This document shows, piece after piece, positions 43,329 to 53,083 of a stretch of 64,000 bases of DNA (positions within the stretch are counted from its first letter, which is position 1; every line of letters begins with the position of its first letter). The notes below the pieces were generated by a model. The model saw nothing but the letters and a program-made list of their open reading frames with translations, ran no database searches and was not told the origin of the DNA. A program made the translations under genes and the position numbers. Where the stretch lies: contig CAKJVC010000172.1 of NCBI GenBank assembly GCA_918026815.1, positions 1 through 64,000 on the forward strand, read 5' to 3'. The DNA is from Chalara sp. BL73. Its lineage: Eukaryota; Ascomycota; Leotiomycetes; Helotiales.

Positions 43329-45446
43329 TCATCTACCTAATTCGTCTAGACATGGAATGATGAGCTTGCCTAACTGCCACCGACTCCTACGCTGGAAAAC
43401 CTTCCTCGCCCACATCAAGGCTCCCTCCATGTCCCCATCCTGAATGCCGACAACCTGCATCGCACCTGGCAATCCCCCATTCACGAGCTGCCAAGCAATC
43501 AAAAAGGCCTTGTACGCATACAAAGTGACCCACGGCGCTTCTGATTCTGGTGCGAGAGTCGTATCGAGATAACGTAAGAACCAGTCGACGTGTGGCTTAA
43601 CGGCTTTGGCAGTGTTGGCCCCGCACAGGAACTCATAGGAAGGTGCCAGATGCGTTGACTGATTTAGCACGGCATCTATGCTTGCTTCCACAATGCCACC
43701 AGTGTGCGCTGGCGACCACATCTGAAGCTCAATCATGGCTGTCTCCCATGTTGCGGCACATGTCGCCGCGCGTATGGCATCTGCGTTATCGGCTTGTTGA
43801 CGGATAAATGGCTTAAGTGTGACAAGTGATGTTTTTAAGGCTCCAAGCCTTTCCATGCTGATCATTCCTGTCATTGTAGACCAACCCGATATCTCACGAG
43901 CACTAGAGATCAAAAATTGTGCAATGTTGATGGCTCCATATGGGTCAAATGCCGGAATGGAGTTGAGATCCGCATCGTGCGATAGAAAGAGTCGAACAGC
44001 ATCTGCATATTGCACCGAGTGACCGGAATTTCTCGCAACCAGCCGCCGGTGCGCCCACTCAGTGGATGAGGATGCTGCCCAGTGGTCTTCTGGGCAGGGC
44101 AACTCATGCTTGATTTCCAAATGTGAGATCGAGCGGGGGATAGATAGGAGCTGGTACCACAGTGCATCAATCTGATGCACGGCAAATAGCGTTCGCTTGC
44201 GCGACTCCACCTTGATAAACTCTCGCCACAGAGACTCTAGATCTTGGGTCGCGGTAGACTCCATTGTCAATGGTTGCATCATCCCTCCCGCTCGAGCAAG
44301 CGAAATCATGTTGGAATGCATTTTGAGGCCACATGTGGAGTTATCACCGCACAAATACATGATGGCACAGATCTGAAGTAGTAAATATGTCTGGACTATG
44401 GTAATATGGGGTGTCAAACCATCCATCCTCCCTTCGTTAGAGGCGATGAGAGTTCGAGCTCGATGGAAGCAGCGTTCAGACAAACTCACGCCTGAACCTA
44501 CTTGATCACCACATTCTGGATCCTCGCCATACTGGTAGGCCAGGCAGAGAATGCTTAGGACCAAGTGAGGAGCAATTTGAGTTGCATCAAATGTTGATTG
44601 ATGAAGAAAAGGGACGAAGTGCGAGATATGTTTAAAAAAGATATCGCATCCGCGTGTAATCTGTAGGGCAGACGGAGACCACTCGTCTTGGAATTGGGGT
44701 AGTTTATTCGATACCAAGCTCTCAGGAATGCCTTGGTTTATGTTGAGGCTGGCCAAATTCGCGTCGAATGACACGGGCTGTGAGATGGACAAGGGAGGTA
44801 GTTGGTTGTCCACGTGATGGGCTTTGAGAAAGGACGTTTCCAATAGCAGGTTCCGTTCCAGGTCTGCTGCATCTTGCACAATTTGACATATGCAAGTCGA
44901 CTCACTTATCGACTGTCGTTGAGCCAGCGGGCCGGGGATCAGTTGGGCTTCATCTCTGGTGCTCGTCGGTGCATTAGTGGCAAGATTTGTGCCTTCCGCG
45001 GGGTAGTCAGGGTCGAGTTGATGCTGCGCATAGCGGAATTGTGTGTCCCAGATCTCGCTATCCATCTCTAGTTCACCCGCATCCCTCGAATTCTGAGGCC
45101 GCAGGCCATCTTGACTCTCTGGTGGTGATGCAGAATACACTCTGTCCGCTTGAGGGCTCCATCCATCACTCGTTGATCTGGGCGCTGGTGGGTCCCGCCG
45201 CGGCCGCTCTTTCCCCGGTCTCTGCTCGTGGTCCAGGTGTTTTCTCTTCATATGGCGATGGCGGAGGTCAGGACGTGAGAATGTGGCTTGGCAAAAGTCG
45301 CAAGGCAGTGCGGCCGCGTCCTGGGAGCGAGAATGCAATGCAGCATGTCGCTTCAGGTTCTCATGCCGAGTAAAGCGTGTTTGGCAAACGAAGCATTGGA
45401 ATGGCTGATTGGACCGCATGCCTCTGCTGGCATGAGTGATGGACAT
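43329..45446 (-). CDS. C2H2 zinc-finger regulator with fungal middle homology domain
   Basis: Intronless, 705 aa if translation starts at the ATG at 45446. The frame is open further upstream but only with non-ATG codons, and MRSNQ (45419) is the next candidate. Two tandem C2H2 fingers lie near the N-terminus: CFVCQTRFTRHENLKRHAALH, then CDFCQATFSRPDLRHRHMKRKH. A basic, Pro/Ser-rich linker follows. The long C-terminal region has features of the fungal transcription factor homology domain, for example FFKHISHFVPFLHQSTFD, LVLSILCLAYQYG and an ESRKRTLFAVHQIDALWYQLL stretch. It is nuclear by inference. It sits between the permease (3' ends facing) and the SDR (divergent), so it is the obvious pathway-specific regulator. 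The AGTGGGG elements in all three divergent promoters are plausible targets for such fingers. Confidence 0.88.
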   Translation of the reverse strand: MSITHASRGMRSNQPFQCFVCQTRFTRHENLKRHAALHSRSQDAAALPCDFCQATFSRPDLRHRHMKRKHLDHEQRPGKERPRRDPPAPRSTSDGWSPQADRVYSASPPESQDGLRPQNSRDAGELEMDSEIWDTQFRYAQHQLDPDYPAEGTNLATNAPTSTRDEAQLIPGPLAQRQSISESTCICQIVQDAADLERNLLLETSFLKAHHVDNQLPPLSISQPVSFDANLASLNINQGIPESLVSNKLPQFQDEWSPSALQITRGCDIFFKHISHFVPFLHQSTFDATQIAPHLVLSILCLAYQYGEDPECGDQVGSGVSLSERCFHRARTLIASNEGRMDGLTPHITIVQTYLLLQICAIMYLCGDNSTCGLKMHSNMISLARAGGMMQPLTMESTATQDLESLWREFIKVESRKRTLFAVHQIDALWYQLLSIPRSISHLEIKHELPCPEDHWAASSSTEWAHRRLVARNSGHSVQYADAVRLFLSHDADLNSIPAFDPYGAINIAQFLISSAREISGWSTMTGMISMERLGALKTSLVTLKPFIRQQADNADAIRAATCAATWETAMIELQMWSPAHTGGIVEASIDAVLNQSTHLAPSYEFLCGANTAKAVKPHVDWFLRYLDTTLAPESEAPWVTLYAYKAFLIAWQLVNGGLPGAMQVVGIQDGDMEGALMWARKVFQRRSRWQLGKLIIPCLDELGR

Positions 45447-46301
45447 ATAGCACAGGAATCGAAGCGAGCGGGTGTCTTGTTCTTGTTCATGAAGTTGCAC
45501 CTTTTGGTACAGTTTGGTGATTACCACCTCAAGATACTGGATGTTACCGATTACCCCGCAGTCATGTGTGTGCCAGGCGGAGGGAGAGGGAGAGCAAGAT
45601 GTTGGCGCCGCAGACGATCGGCGTCACTTAGCGCCATCCCACTACTGTCGCGGTATCTGGTGCGCATCCAGGCGAGATAGGGGATGCGGTGTCTAGTCAT
45701 CAGAATAGATAGGAGAAGGTAGCGGAATCAGGACATCAGGCATAGATAGGACATTGATTGGTCCATTGGCTTGATCTCATAGATAACCACGAATAAAATG
45801 AGGAAGGACACAGATTTATGTTGGCGACAGTATCAGTATTGATAGCGGTGTCGGTATCAAGATTACGATTCGTTGTCAACACTGGTGTGTCCATGCCGTT
45901 GACGGTGACCACTCACATGGGCTACATTGCCAATTCCCCACATTTGAGAATTTAAGAGTCCAGCCTGTCACGCTGCCATGTAGCCGCAAGCCTCTTTTTC
46001 TTTTATTCCGAGAAGCAGTGCCCAGCCATGACAATAAGAGTCAATGCGTATTTCGATGCTAAATGAGCTGGTTCACGTGTTTAATCCGGCATCATTGTGT
46101 AGTGGGGCCTTTGGCTTCCATTTTCGATCCGTCAAACGCCGGCCGAGTGAGTGAGGGAACATTCCGCCTAGGCCACTTCCCCTTGTCGTTGCGAGTAAAC
46201 ATGGCCTTCAATCTTCGTAGCCCTACCGCAAAGGCACTCACGAAGCTCGTGTGATTTCTGCACGCAGTTCACTCAAGCCGGTCGAAGCAGCTTAAGCGAA
46301 A
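45447..46301. promoter_or_regulatory. Divergent promoter, regulator/SDR genes
   Basis: 855 bases between opposite starts (measured from 45446). AGTGGGGCC lies at 46101-46109, identical to the element at 38890-38898. The GGAGGAGCTCCTCC palindrome is absent here. The regulator's open frame extends into the first 80 bases without an ATG. Confidence 0.5.
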
Positions 46302-47231
46302 ATGGCAGATAATAGAATCGAAAGCAGACTTGCCTTGATCACAGGAGCATCTGGAGGGTGAGTATTTCCTACTGGGTGTAATATCAGCATACGAATACGG
46401 CTAATCTTATTCCTCGCAGCATTGGCAGCAGCTGTGCACGGAAGTTGGCATCATGCGGCGTCAATCTTGCCTTAACCTACTCAGCATCCAAAGACAAGAT
46501 CGACGCCCTTGTAACAAGCCTCAAGGAGACAGGGAAGGACCTGCAAATATCGACTCACAAGGTCGATATGGCGTCCGCAGAAGATATCGCTACTCTGTTC
46601 ATTGAGATTCAGAAGCATCACAATGCTCCAGTTGACATCCTGGTCAGCAATGCTGGACACGGTAAGAGAATTGTGGATGTGTCGTAAGTAAAGATAAACA
46701 CATAACGCAAGCGCTGAGTGATTACTTAAGAATTGCGCAGAGATATTCCCTTAGAAGAATTCGAATACACAATTAACGTTAACCTCCGTGCCTCCTTCCT
46801 TCTGGTAAAGGGTGTGGTAGAAGGCATGAAAGCGCAAAGGTTCGGCCGTATTATCTTTGTGTCCTCAATCGCAGCATATGGTGGTGGAATCAATGGCTGT
46901 CGTGTGTACATCCATCCCAATTGCTTTTAGTCGCATCGCTGACCGTCCGTCTACTTCAGACTACGCAGCAAGCAAGGGTGGCCTCATGGGCATGATGAAG
47001 AACCTCTCGACACGGCTAGCGCAGTACAACATCTCGGTCAACGATGTAGCGCCTGCCATGATTGGGGCAACAGGTATGACTCCGAATGCTGAGGCGGTAC
47101 CGGGTGTTGTTGAGACTATCCCGCTGGGAAGATTGGGGCAGCCGGATGAGGTAGCAAATGCAGTAGAGATGTTTGCCAAGACAGGCTATTGCACTGGACA
47201 GAGTTTGATTGTTGCTGGCGGGTTGAAATGA
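46302..47231 (+). CDS. Short-chain dehydrogenase/reductase
   Basis: Four exons, 46302-46357, 46420-46683, 46741-46901 and 46960-47231; introns of 62, 57 and 58 nt; 250 aa, the classical SDR length. It is a soluble NAD(P)(H)-dependent oxidoreductase with a Rossmann fold. Motifs: cofactor-binding TGASGGIG (residues 14-21, split by intron 1), an SNAGHG stretch, catalytic Ser in IIFVSSIAAYG (148-149), and Tyr162-x3-Lys166 formed across the third intron (YAASK). The C-terminal GQSLIVAGG is typical of FabG-like members. The exon 3 to 4 junction was chosen because it restores CHYAASKGGL in frame. Divergent from the C2H2 regulator and probably the right end of the cluster. It would oxidise or reduce a hydroxyl or keto group of an intermediate. 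Confidence 0.9.
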
Positions 47232-49468
47232 GGTGTGACATTTAAAAAAAAATGACTAAATATCTCTCACTGCGAAAACCAGTTACTAGCTCTTGGAAAA
47301 ATTCAAGATGTGGGACAATAGGTAATATCCTCAGGTATGTATCAGACATTGAAGTGTTGTTAGTGCATGCTCTCCCGCTTATAACCTACAAGGAAAGGAT
47401 GGCAGTCCTTTCCTCCTTAATCTTAAACTCAGATATATACGACTGACGCTAGAGTATGCTAGCCGGCTTATTATCTTCCGGGCTACAGCAAACAGTCTGG
47501 TGGAGCCGGTAAACATCCTCCTGAGTAATAATTTTAGCACTAAGCTACGGAATATTTGCCATCTCACAGAAATAAGACTTCTACCGATTAAAAATAGTTA
47601 ACGTGAATGTTTAGAACAAAAATGAGTGGTTTACTGCGAAACCTTGTCCGGTCCTGATAGTTAATGATCCGATAGTAACCAAAAAACAGACACATTTAGT
47701 CCAGTCTACAGCGTGAACAAACTGGGTATCATGGTATTATTCAATGGCAGGGAATGTCGGCTAGAGAAGTAGCCAGCGCTGCATCACCTTTGGTAGGCAT
47801 CTACTGTGCATACTCTGATGTCTGCAAATTTGAATCCTTAACCACCAACCAATCGTTCTCCAAAAACCACCAGTGGCGTAGCGGCTTTGTGAGATGGGAC
47901 AAATATGTTAAGAAGCGACTGCGACTTGACCTCTGATGCATCTTTAGGGCGTGACGATCTTCGCACGGCGCCGGTCACAGTGGCAGATTGAATTGTGCTG
48001 GGGAACAGAAAGTGGCTGCATTGGAGATTTTCATGAGCAATGAGGTTTACCTCTTGCCAGAATGTTAGGTTTACACTACCTTTGCAAGCAGATAGAGACT
48101 CGTCGGGGTTTTCTTGCCTTATTGCAGTCTCGACTGGACCCAGGTCCCCCATTTAGACGTAGTAACTAAAGCAGCCACTACTCGAAAGCCTTCCGTAACT
48201 TATTTAATGGATATTCAAAGAAGTGCAATGATGGTACGTAGGAGGGTGAGAAGCGCGTTAAGTAAGAGGAGCAGGCGTGGTAAGGCTATGATGTGTTTTG
48301 GTATAACTTGCATAAAAAGGGATAAAAGAATGCAACGGTTGTATTAGGCTGTTTAAATCGATTTGTACAGGAATGGTGTTGTTTCGAAGGCCAAATATAA
48401 AGTCATGGCCAGAATAGGATCTTTTAGGGAAAGACTTACTAGGTTACTAACCAATACACAGGTTCAGACAAGGGAGTGTCCGAAAACGTTTTGAGTTTAA
48501 TTCGCAGCTCTTGAGTAATCGTGGTCATCTGCTCGGTTAAGCCTAGCATTTTAACGCTCACTATAGAACCTAGAATCTTTAACGTAAAGTTAATTCTTTT
48601 CTTAATAGTTTCCAGCTAGATCTTTGTCGTTCTGTTATTTGTGTTGCAATTTTTATCGAAAGCCCAGTTGCCACTAAAAGTAGTTAGGCTACTTTCAATA
48701 TATCTCTTTTTGACACGAATAAAGGATCTTTCTCAGTGCGGCAAGAAAAGGAGCAATACTAATAACGCCTCGGTTCTGTTTAAGAAGCCAAATCCCAATT
48801 CCCAGTTGAATCAGCTTTGTCCAGATTTCAACAAGTAATAAGTGCCAGGTTTCGGCAATCCTTTCCACATCGGTACCTAGCCTACTCATTCGCGTTAGAT
48901 TTGAGACTCAGCATTTTCTGATATATCATTGCGATAAGACTTCCGCGGATTATAGCTATAGGCCGAAATGTCAAATGCTAGTGCCACCCTGTTGTAATCA
49001 AGATCGCTATCAGCCATGACCAATCAAGGCATTCTAGCAAGGCTTACTGCTGTTCCAATGTACACAAAAGCGAAGCCACCGATCAGTCCATAACCTACAC
49101 TGTTAGGTTGCATGGTTATGAATTTCATAGTTTTATCAATCAGGAAGGATTGTGAAACATTAAAGTGGCATTCTAGTTGAAGTTTTTATGCTCAAAATAT
49201 ACTATAAATATACTATAAGAGCTATTGAATTAAGCAAAAAAGCATTGGTTGTGTTGTATGTGCAAGCATAATTTGCTATATGTATTGCCCAAGTACCAAT
49301 ATCAAAACTCTTACTCCATGAAATTTAACATTCATTGACCCCTAGCCGCAATTCCTTTACACCTTACTAACCGTAGCTCGGCAGTCTACGCTGATTTAAA
49401 CAGTACAAAATAATCTGACTAGGACAGAACTGACGTTAGCGAGTGTTTTGATCTTCGATCCTGTAGCT
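47232..49468. other. Intergenic, no gene seen
   Basis: About 2.2 kb with only short frames lacking motifs or splice partners (for example 48114-48347 and 48641-48838). It separates the catabolic cluster from the right-hand region. Confidence 0.45.
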
Positions 49469-50788
49469 CTAAGAGTGAAGGGTTTGGATAATTCGCTTCA
49501 ATCCCTCATCAATCTGTTCGCGATGTTGTGAAAAAGTAATGCGAAACCACCCGGACTGCTCGTTACCAAAGTCTTCGCCGTTTCCAAGATGTAGCTTGTG
49601 GGCGGCTAGCTTCTCTATCAGCTTTTTATAGCTGGTCTGTTTCTCAGGCTCGCTTTCGTCAAGCGAGCGATTGGGTTGTGCTCTTAAATAAGGCGTTAAT
49701 AGGTCGCACCAAATAAAGAGGCCCGCGTTCGATCCCCGGGCGAAGGGTATTCCGTGCTCATGCAGAAATGTGACAACATAATTGTACAGTTCAACAAGCT
49801 TTTCGCAGTTGTCTACAATATATCGGTCAAGAAACGCTTCATCTTCAAGAATGGTTGCCATGAGGGAATCCGCCAACCCAGATATCGAGCTGTACTGGCC
49901 GACTCCTCTGATCGATTCAAGCAAGTCAGGGTTGTCCTGCGAAATAATTACCCCTAGTCTTACTCCGTTGGATCCAAAATCCTTGCTGACGCCCCAAAGT
50001 GCATGAACAAGACCTGGGTCGATTATCCCATCGGGGTTAATAGAGAGTACCGAAGTAAATTCATCCATTGTCGTTGTCTCATCTAAGCCACGCCTCCAAA
50101 CTGACAGAGCGTATATCTCGTCGCTGACCAAATGAATGTTGTGTTTTTGGCACAGCTTCATCAATTCTATCAGAAAAGCCCGCGAATAGCACCGACCTAA
50201 AGGGTTGTGGGGGTTGCAGAGCATAATGGTTCGTATGATACAGCCTCGGTCACAAGAGTGCATGATGGCTTCTTCGTATCTGCGTACCGCGGAGATGCTG
50301 AGAGGGTCGACGTTTTCGAAGCTGACTGGAACGAGCTTGGATGCTGGCCGCAGAGAGGTATCTTTGCCGAATGCTCGATAGTACGGACGCCCGATCAGAA
50401 TTCCTTCACCGGGGTCACATAATGCCCACGAGCAATGTTCAATTGCAGATGTCACTCCATTGGTGGCAACGATGTGCGATGACTGGAGCGGTTTTGAAGG
50501 GTTGAAGTGGCGGTTGAGAAAATGTGCGATCGCACTCTTCAATCGGACGGATCCGGTGATGGTATCGTTCAACGCTAGGCTTCGTGCTGTAGCATTGAAA
50601 CTGCTGTTCATGCGCGATAGCAGCTGCTCTTGCATGACAGGATTGTCTGCGAGTCCGAGTGAGACAATGCCACCGGAGTTATACTGTGGATGCCAAAGGT
50701 CGCCGAGAACGTCCCAAAGAGCATTGCTAGTATTTTTCAGCGAAGTTGCTGCTCGGAGAGACAAAGGGTGTGCAGGTTGGCGAATCAT
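49469..50788 (-). CDS. PLP-dependent aminotransferase, ACC-synthase-like
   Basis: Intronless, 439 aa from the ATG at 50788. The frame is open 40 codons further but without an ATG. It is a fold-type I class I/II aminotransferase. Visible active-site features: NPHNP (192-196; the first Asn binds the PLP ring oxygen), VSDEIYALSVW with Asp223 and Tyr226, the Schiff-base lysine Lys269 in WGVSKDFGSNGVRLG, and a C-terminal GWFRITFSQ that holds the substrate-carboxylate arginine. The overall pattern (GLADNP early, SKDFGSNGVRLG) resembles fungal 1-aminocyclopropane-1-carboxylate-synthase-like proteins, most of which are not proven ethylene enzymes and many of which serve secondary metabolism. No partner gene is adjacent, so the substrate is open. 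Confidence 0.87.
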   Translation of the reverse strand: MIRQPAHPLSLRAATSLKNTSNALWDVLGDLWHPQYNSGGIVSLGLADNPVMQEQLLSRMNSSFNATARSLALNDTITGSVRLKSAIAHFLNRHFNPSKPLQSSHIVATNGVTSAIEHCSWALCDPGEGILIGRPYYRAFGKDTSLRPASKLVPVSFENVDPLSISAVRRYEEAIMHSCDRGCIIRTIMLCNPHNPLGRCYSRAFLIELMKLCQKHNIHLVSDEIYALSVWRRGLDETTTMDEFTSVLSINPDGIIDPGLVHALWGVSKDFGSNGVRLGVIISQDNPDLLESIRGVGQYSSISGLADSLMATILEDEAFLDRYIVDNCEKLVELYNYVVTFLHEHGIPFARGSNAGLFIWCDLLTPYLRAQPNRSLDESEPEKQTSYKKLIEKLAAHKLHLGNGEDFGNEQSGWFRITFSQHREQIDEGLKRIIQTLHS

Positions 50789-51576
50789 GTTGCGACGGCG
50801 TGACGCAATGCTGTCTTGTTCCTTGACTGATATAACATAGTGGCCGAGCAGGTGAGGCTTCTGGGCTGCCGCAAACTTTATGTAGCCCTCCCATTTTTCT
50901 TTGTGCACCAGACTACTCTCTCAGAGTCGAGTCCGGAACACTTCGTTACCCGAGGTTTCTTGGAGTTTTTTTTTTATTTTTTTTTATTAAGAAACCGCGG
51001 GCTCGGGTTCTTCGCTCTCTAAGAAACCGCCTAGAAGGGTTACCTAGTCAACCGCCCTAAAATGACCTTCAATTGTTAATTATCTTTAGAAAATAGTAGA
51101 TTCTACACTTGTCACGGAGAGTTAAGGGTCTATATATCACTGTAGCATATCGACCATCAGTGGATTCACTTTTGGTCGCTGGTGTAGTGGTACCATTTTC
51201 CCTGTCAGAACACCCAAGTAATAGCTTTTTAAAGGAATAAAGCAAATTCTTGTCATTCTACTGTCATACAGCTGAAAATTTCACATAAAATTTATGTACT
51301 TAGATTGATATCTAACCTTTCCACTCTGACTAGTGTTTACGACTACCTTTTCTCCCGTATTCTTTTCCTTTTTTTCTCTATCACCACTTTTTGACTCTTT
51401 ATAGAATGTCTTTCTTGTCGTAAAAGCGCAGATTTTGGTACTTTAATAGCTCTAATCGGCGAGGAAGGAGCCGGCATTAATCGTAATTTGTATAGTGATT
51501 TCAATGGCGAGTTATCACTGAAAGAGTTGCTATTCCGGTTTGTAAAAGGCTCAAATACCTCAGCAATGTCAGTAGC
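50789..51576. other. Intergenic with a small inverted repeat
   Basis: GGTTTCTT (50954-50961) and AAGAAACC (50989-50996) flank a T-rich 27-base spacer. AAGAAACCGC repeats directly at 51021-51030. It is the promoter side of the PLP enzyme gene; no coding frame. Confidence 0.45.
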
Positions 51577-52665
51577 CTATTTTGGTGTAGAGCTAGCTTT
51601 TTTTGCTAGTAATGTCGCAGGCGGTTTGAGCTTTGAAGAAACGGTGTTTTTAACTGGCCGGGCCGCCATCTCTTCAAGATAGTGCTGCCAGGCGACAAAA
51701 GCAGCGGCAAGAATTGTCGAGATGACAATGACTGTTGGAATCCAAGCCTTCTTCCAGCCAAAGATGTTGCCTTCTGCAAGGGAAAACAGGGGGATGAATA
51801 GCGCAACCGTGATCAGCATACCCCGAACCCAGTCTACCTTGCGGAATAGTCCATCAGTATCACCAATGCCCACGGTAGGTTGGGTTTGGGGGATGACGTG
51901 TATACCAGCTAGATTAACCAAACAAGTCAAAATGGCTTGAACACCGAACACCGAACACCCATTTCCAGTCGGTGCATTGGGCGATTATGCCAGACACGAG
52001 TGTACCGCAAATATTTCCCAAAGGCGCCCCAGCCGCTGTACAGCAGCATTAGCGCCATTTATTGAAAAATAGCGTGTCATGGGATATCTTACAGTATGCA
52101 CTGAAGGCATAATTCTTCGCTCGACTTGCAGAAGGGAATGTTGCACCCAAGAACATTAGCCACCGCTCCCTGGATACCTGTAATGAGCAACATGCGGAGC
52201 CAGATGCCGTGAAGGTGTAAATGGATGCTTACAAAACCATGCAGTCCTTGAAAAACATTGAACCCAATTTCGTTAGTGATAAATGGGTTGACGGCCGAAA
52301 TGGCGGTGACCCAGATAGAGCCCCAAATAAATATTGATGGCTTACCATAAATATCAGCGATATGCCTCCATAAAAGAAGAAATCACCCAAATGCGAGTAA
52401 GTGTAATTTTAAGATCCATTGTTGCCGAGATTCGGGTATGTTGAGTTGTGCCTGATTGTTGGAAGGATAATCACCACGCTCTGGGATGACAAGGTCTTAC
52501 CGTTTCGTTAAGTTTTGCAACTAGTGAGAAGCTGAGTAGGGCGAATTGATGTAAACCCACATTGATGAACACGGCGGCTGTGACAGTGGCTACAAGAGCG
52601 ATAGAGGTAATCTTCGACAAGGGAGCAAGATCTTCATCTGCACTTTATTCCATTGTCGCACTCAT
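51577..52665 (-). pseudogene. DHA2-type MFS transporter pseudogene
   Basis: The minus-strand reading from ATG 52665 matches the front half of a 14-TM drug:H+ antiporter. It starts SKITSIALVATVTAAVFINVG and, across an intron, gives AQLNIPESRQQWIL and then HIADIYG; next come SIWVTAISAVNPF, AGAPLGNICGTLVSGIIAQC and DWKWVFG. Damage: TAA at 52647-52645 within the first ten codons, TGA at 52385-52383, and a 7-bp unit GAACACC present three times at 51949-51969 where two would keep frame. The reading ends after about eight membrane segments, so the rest is missing. The TAA is one C-to-T step from CAA. Confidence 0.7.
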
Positions 52666-53083
52666 TTGGACCATATCCTCTCGCACATAGACCAAGATAG
52701 ACAACAGCTGTAGTTCAGTTTCTCATAGTCGTTACTCAGTAGTTCACTACGAAGATGTTGGGACCGAATGGAAGAACCGATGCATGGTCCGAAACAGGAC
52801 ATAGCACGGAATATATCGGGACAAACAACCTGTACACGCACCTCTAAAATTATCATAGGTAAAACTTAGGGTGATTGCTTGTTACTTGTATCTCATCGGC
52901 GTTTCAATGACTCGTATGATTTGTGTTTAATAACCGCGGTGTCTCGGTGCGGTTTTACTTTTCTCCAAGCCTATTGTCCTAGAGCCCCGCCATATTAATA
53001 CTGATTCCACAATTACTGCACAACCTCGCCTACTTTCATATTACCTTTCCACCTTTACATCAATCCGAGGATACAGCCTAGCA
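52666..53083. promoter_or_regulatory. Region between MFS relic and Zn2Cys6 gene
   Basis: Divergent arrangement, 418 bases, with pyrimidine-rich sequence before the start at 53084. Nothing else seen. Confidence 0.35.

Noticed and set aside
45447..45527. Upstream extension of the C2H2 regulator
   Set aside because: Opens with GTG and contains no ATG; the ATG at 45446 precedes the zinc fingers by a typical short leader.
50789..50908. Upstream extension of the PLP enzyme
   Set aside because: Opens with GTG without an ATG; the conserved region begins after the ATG at 50788.
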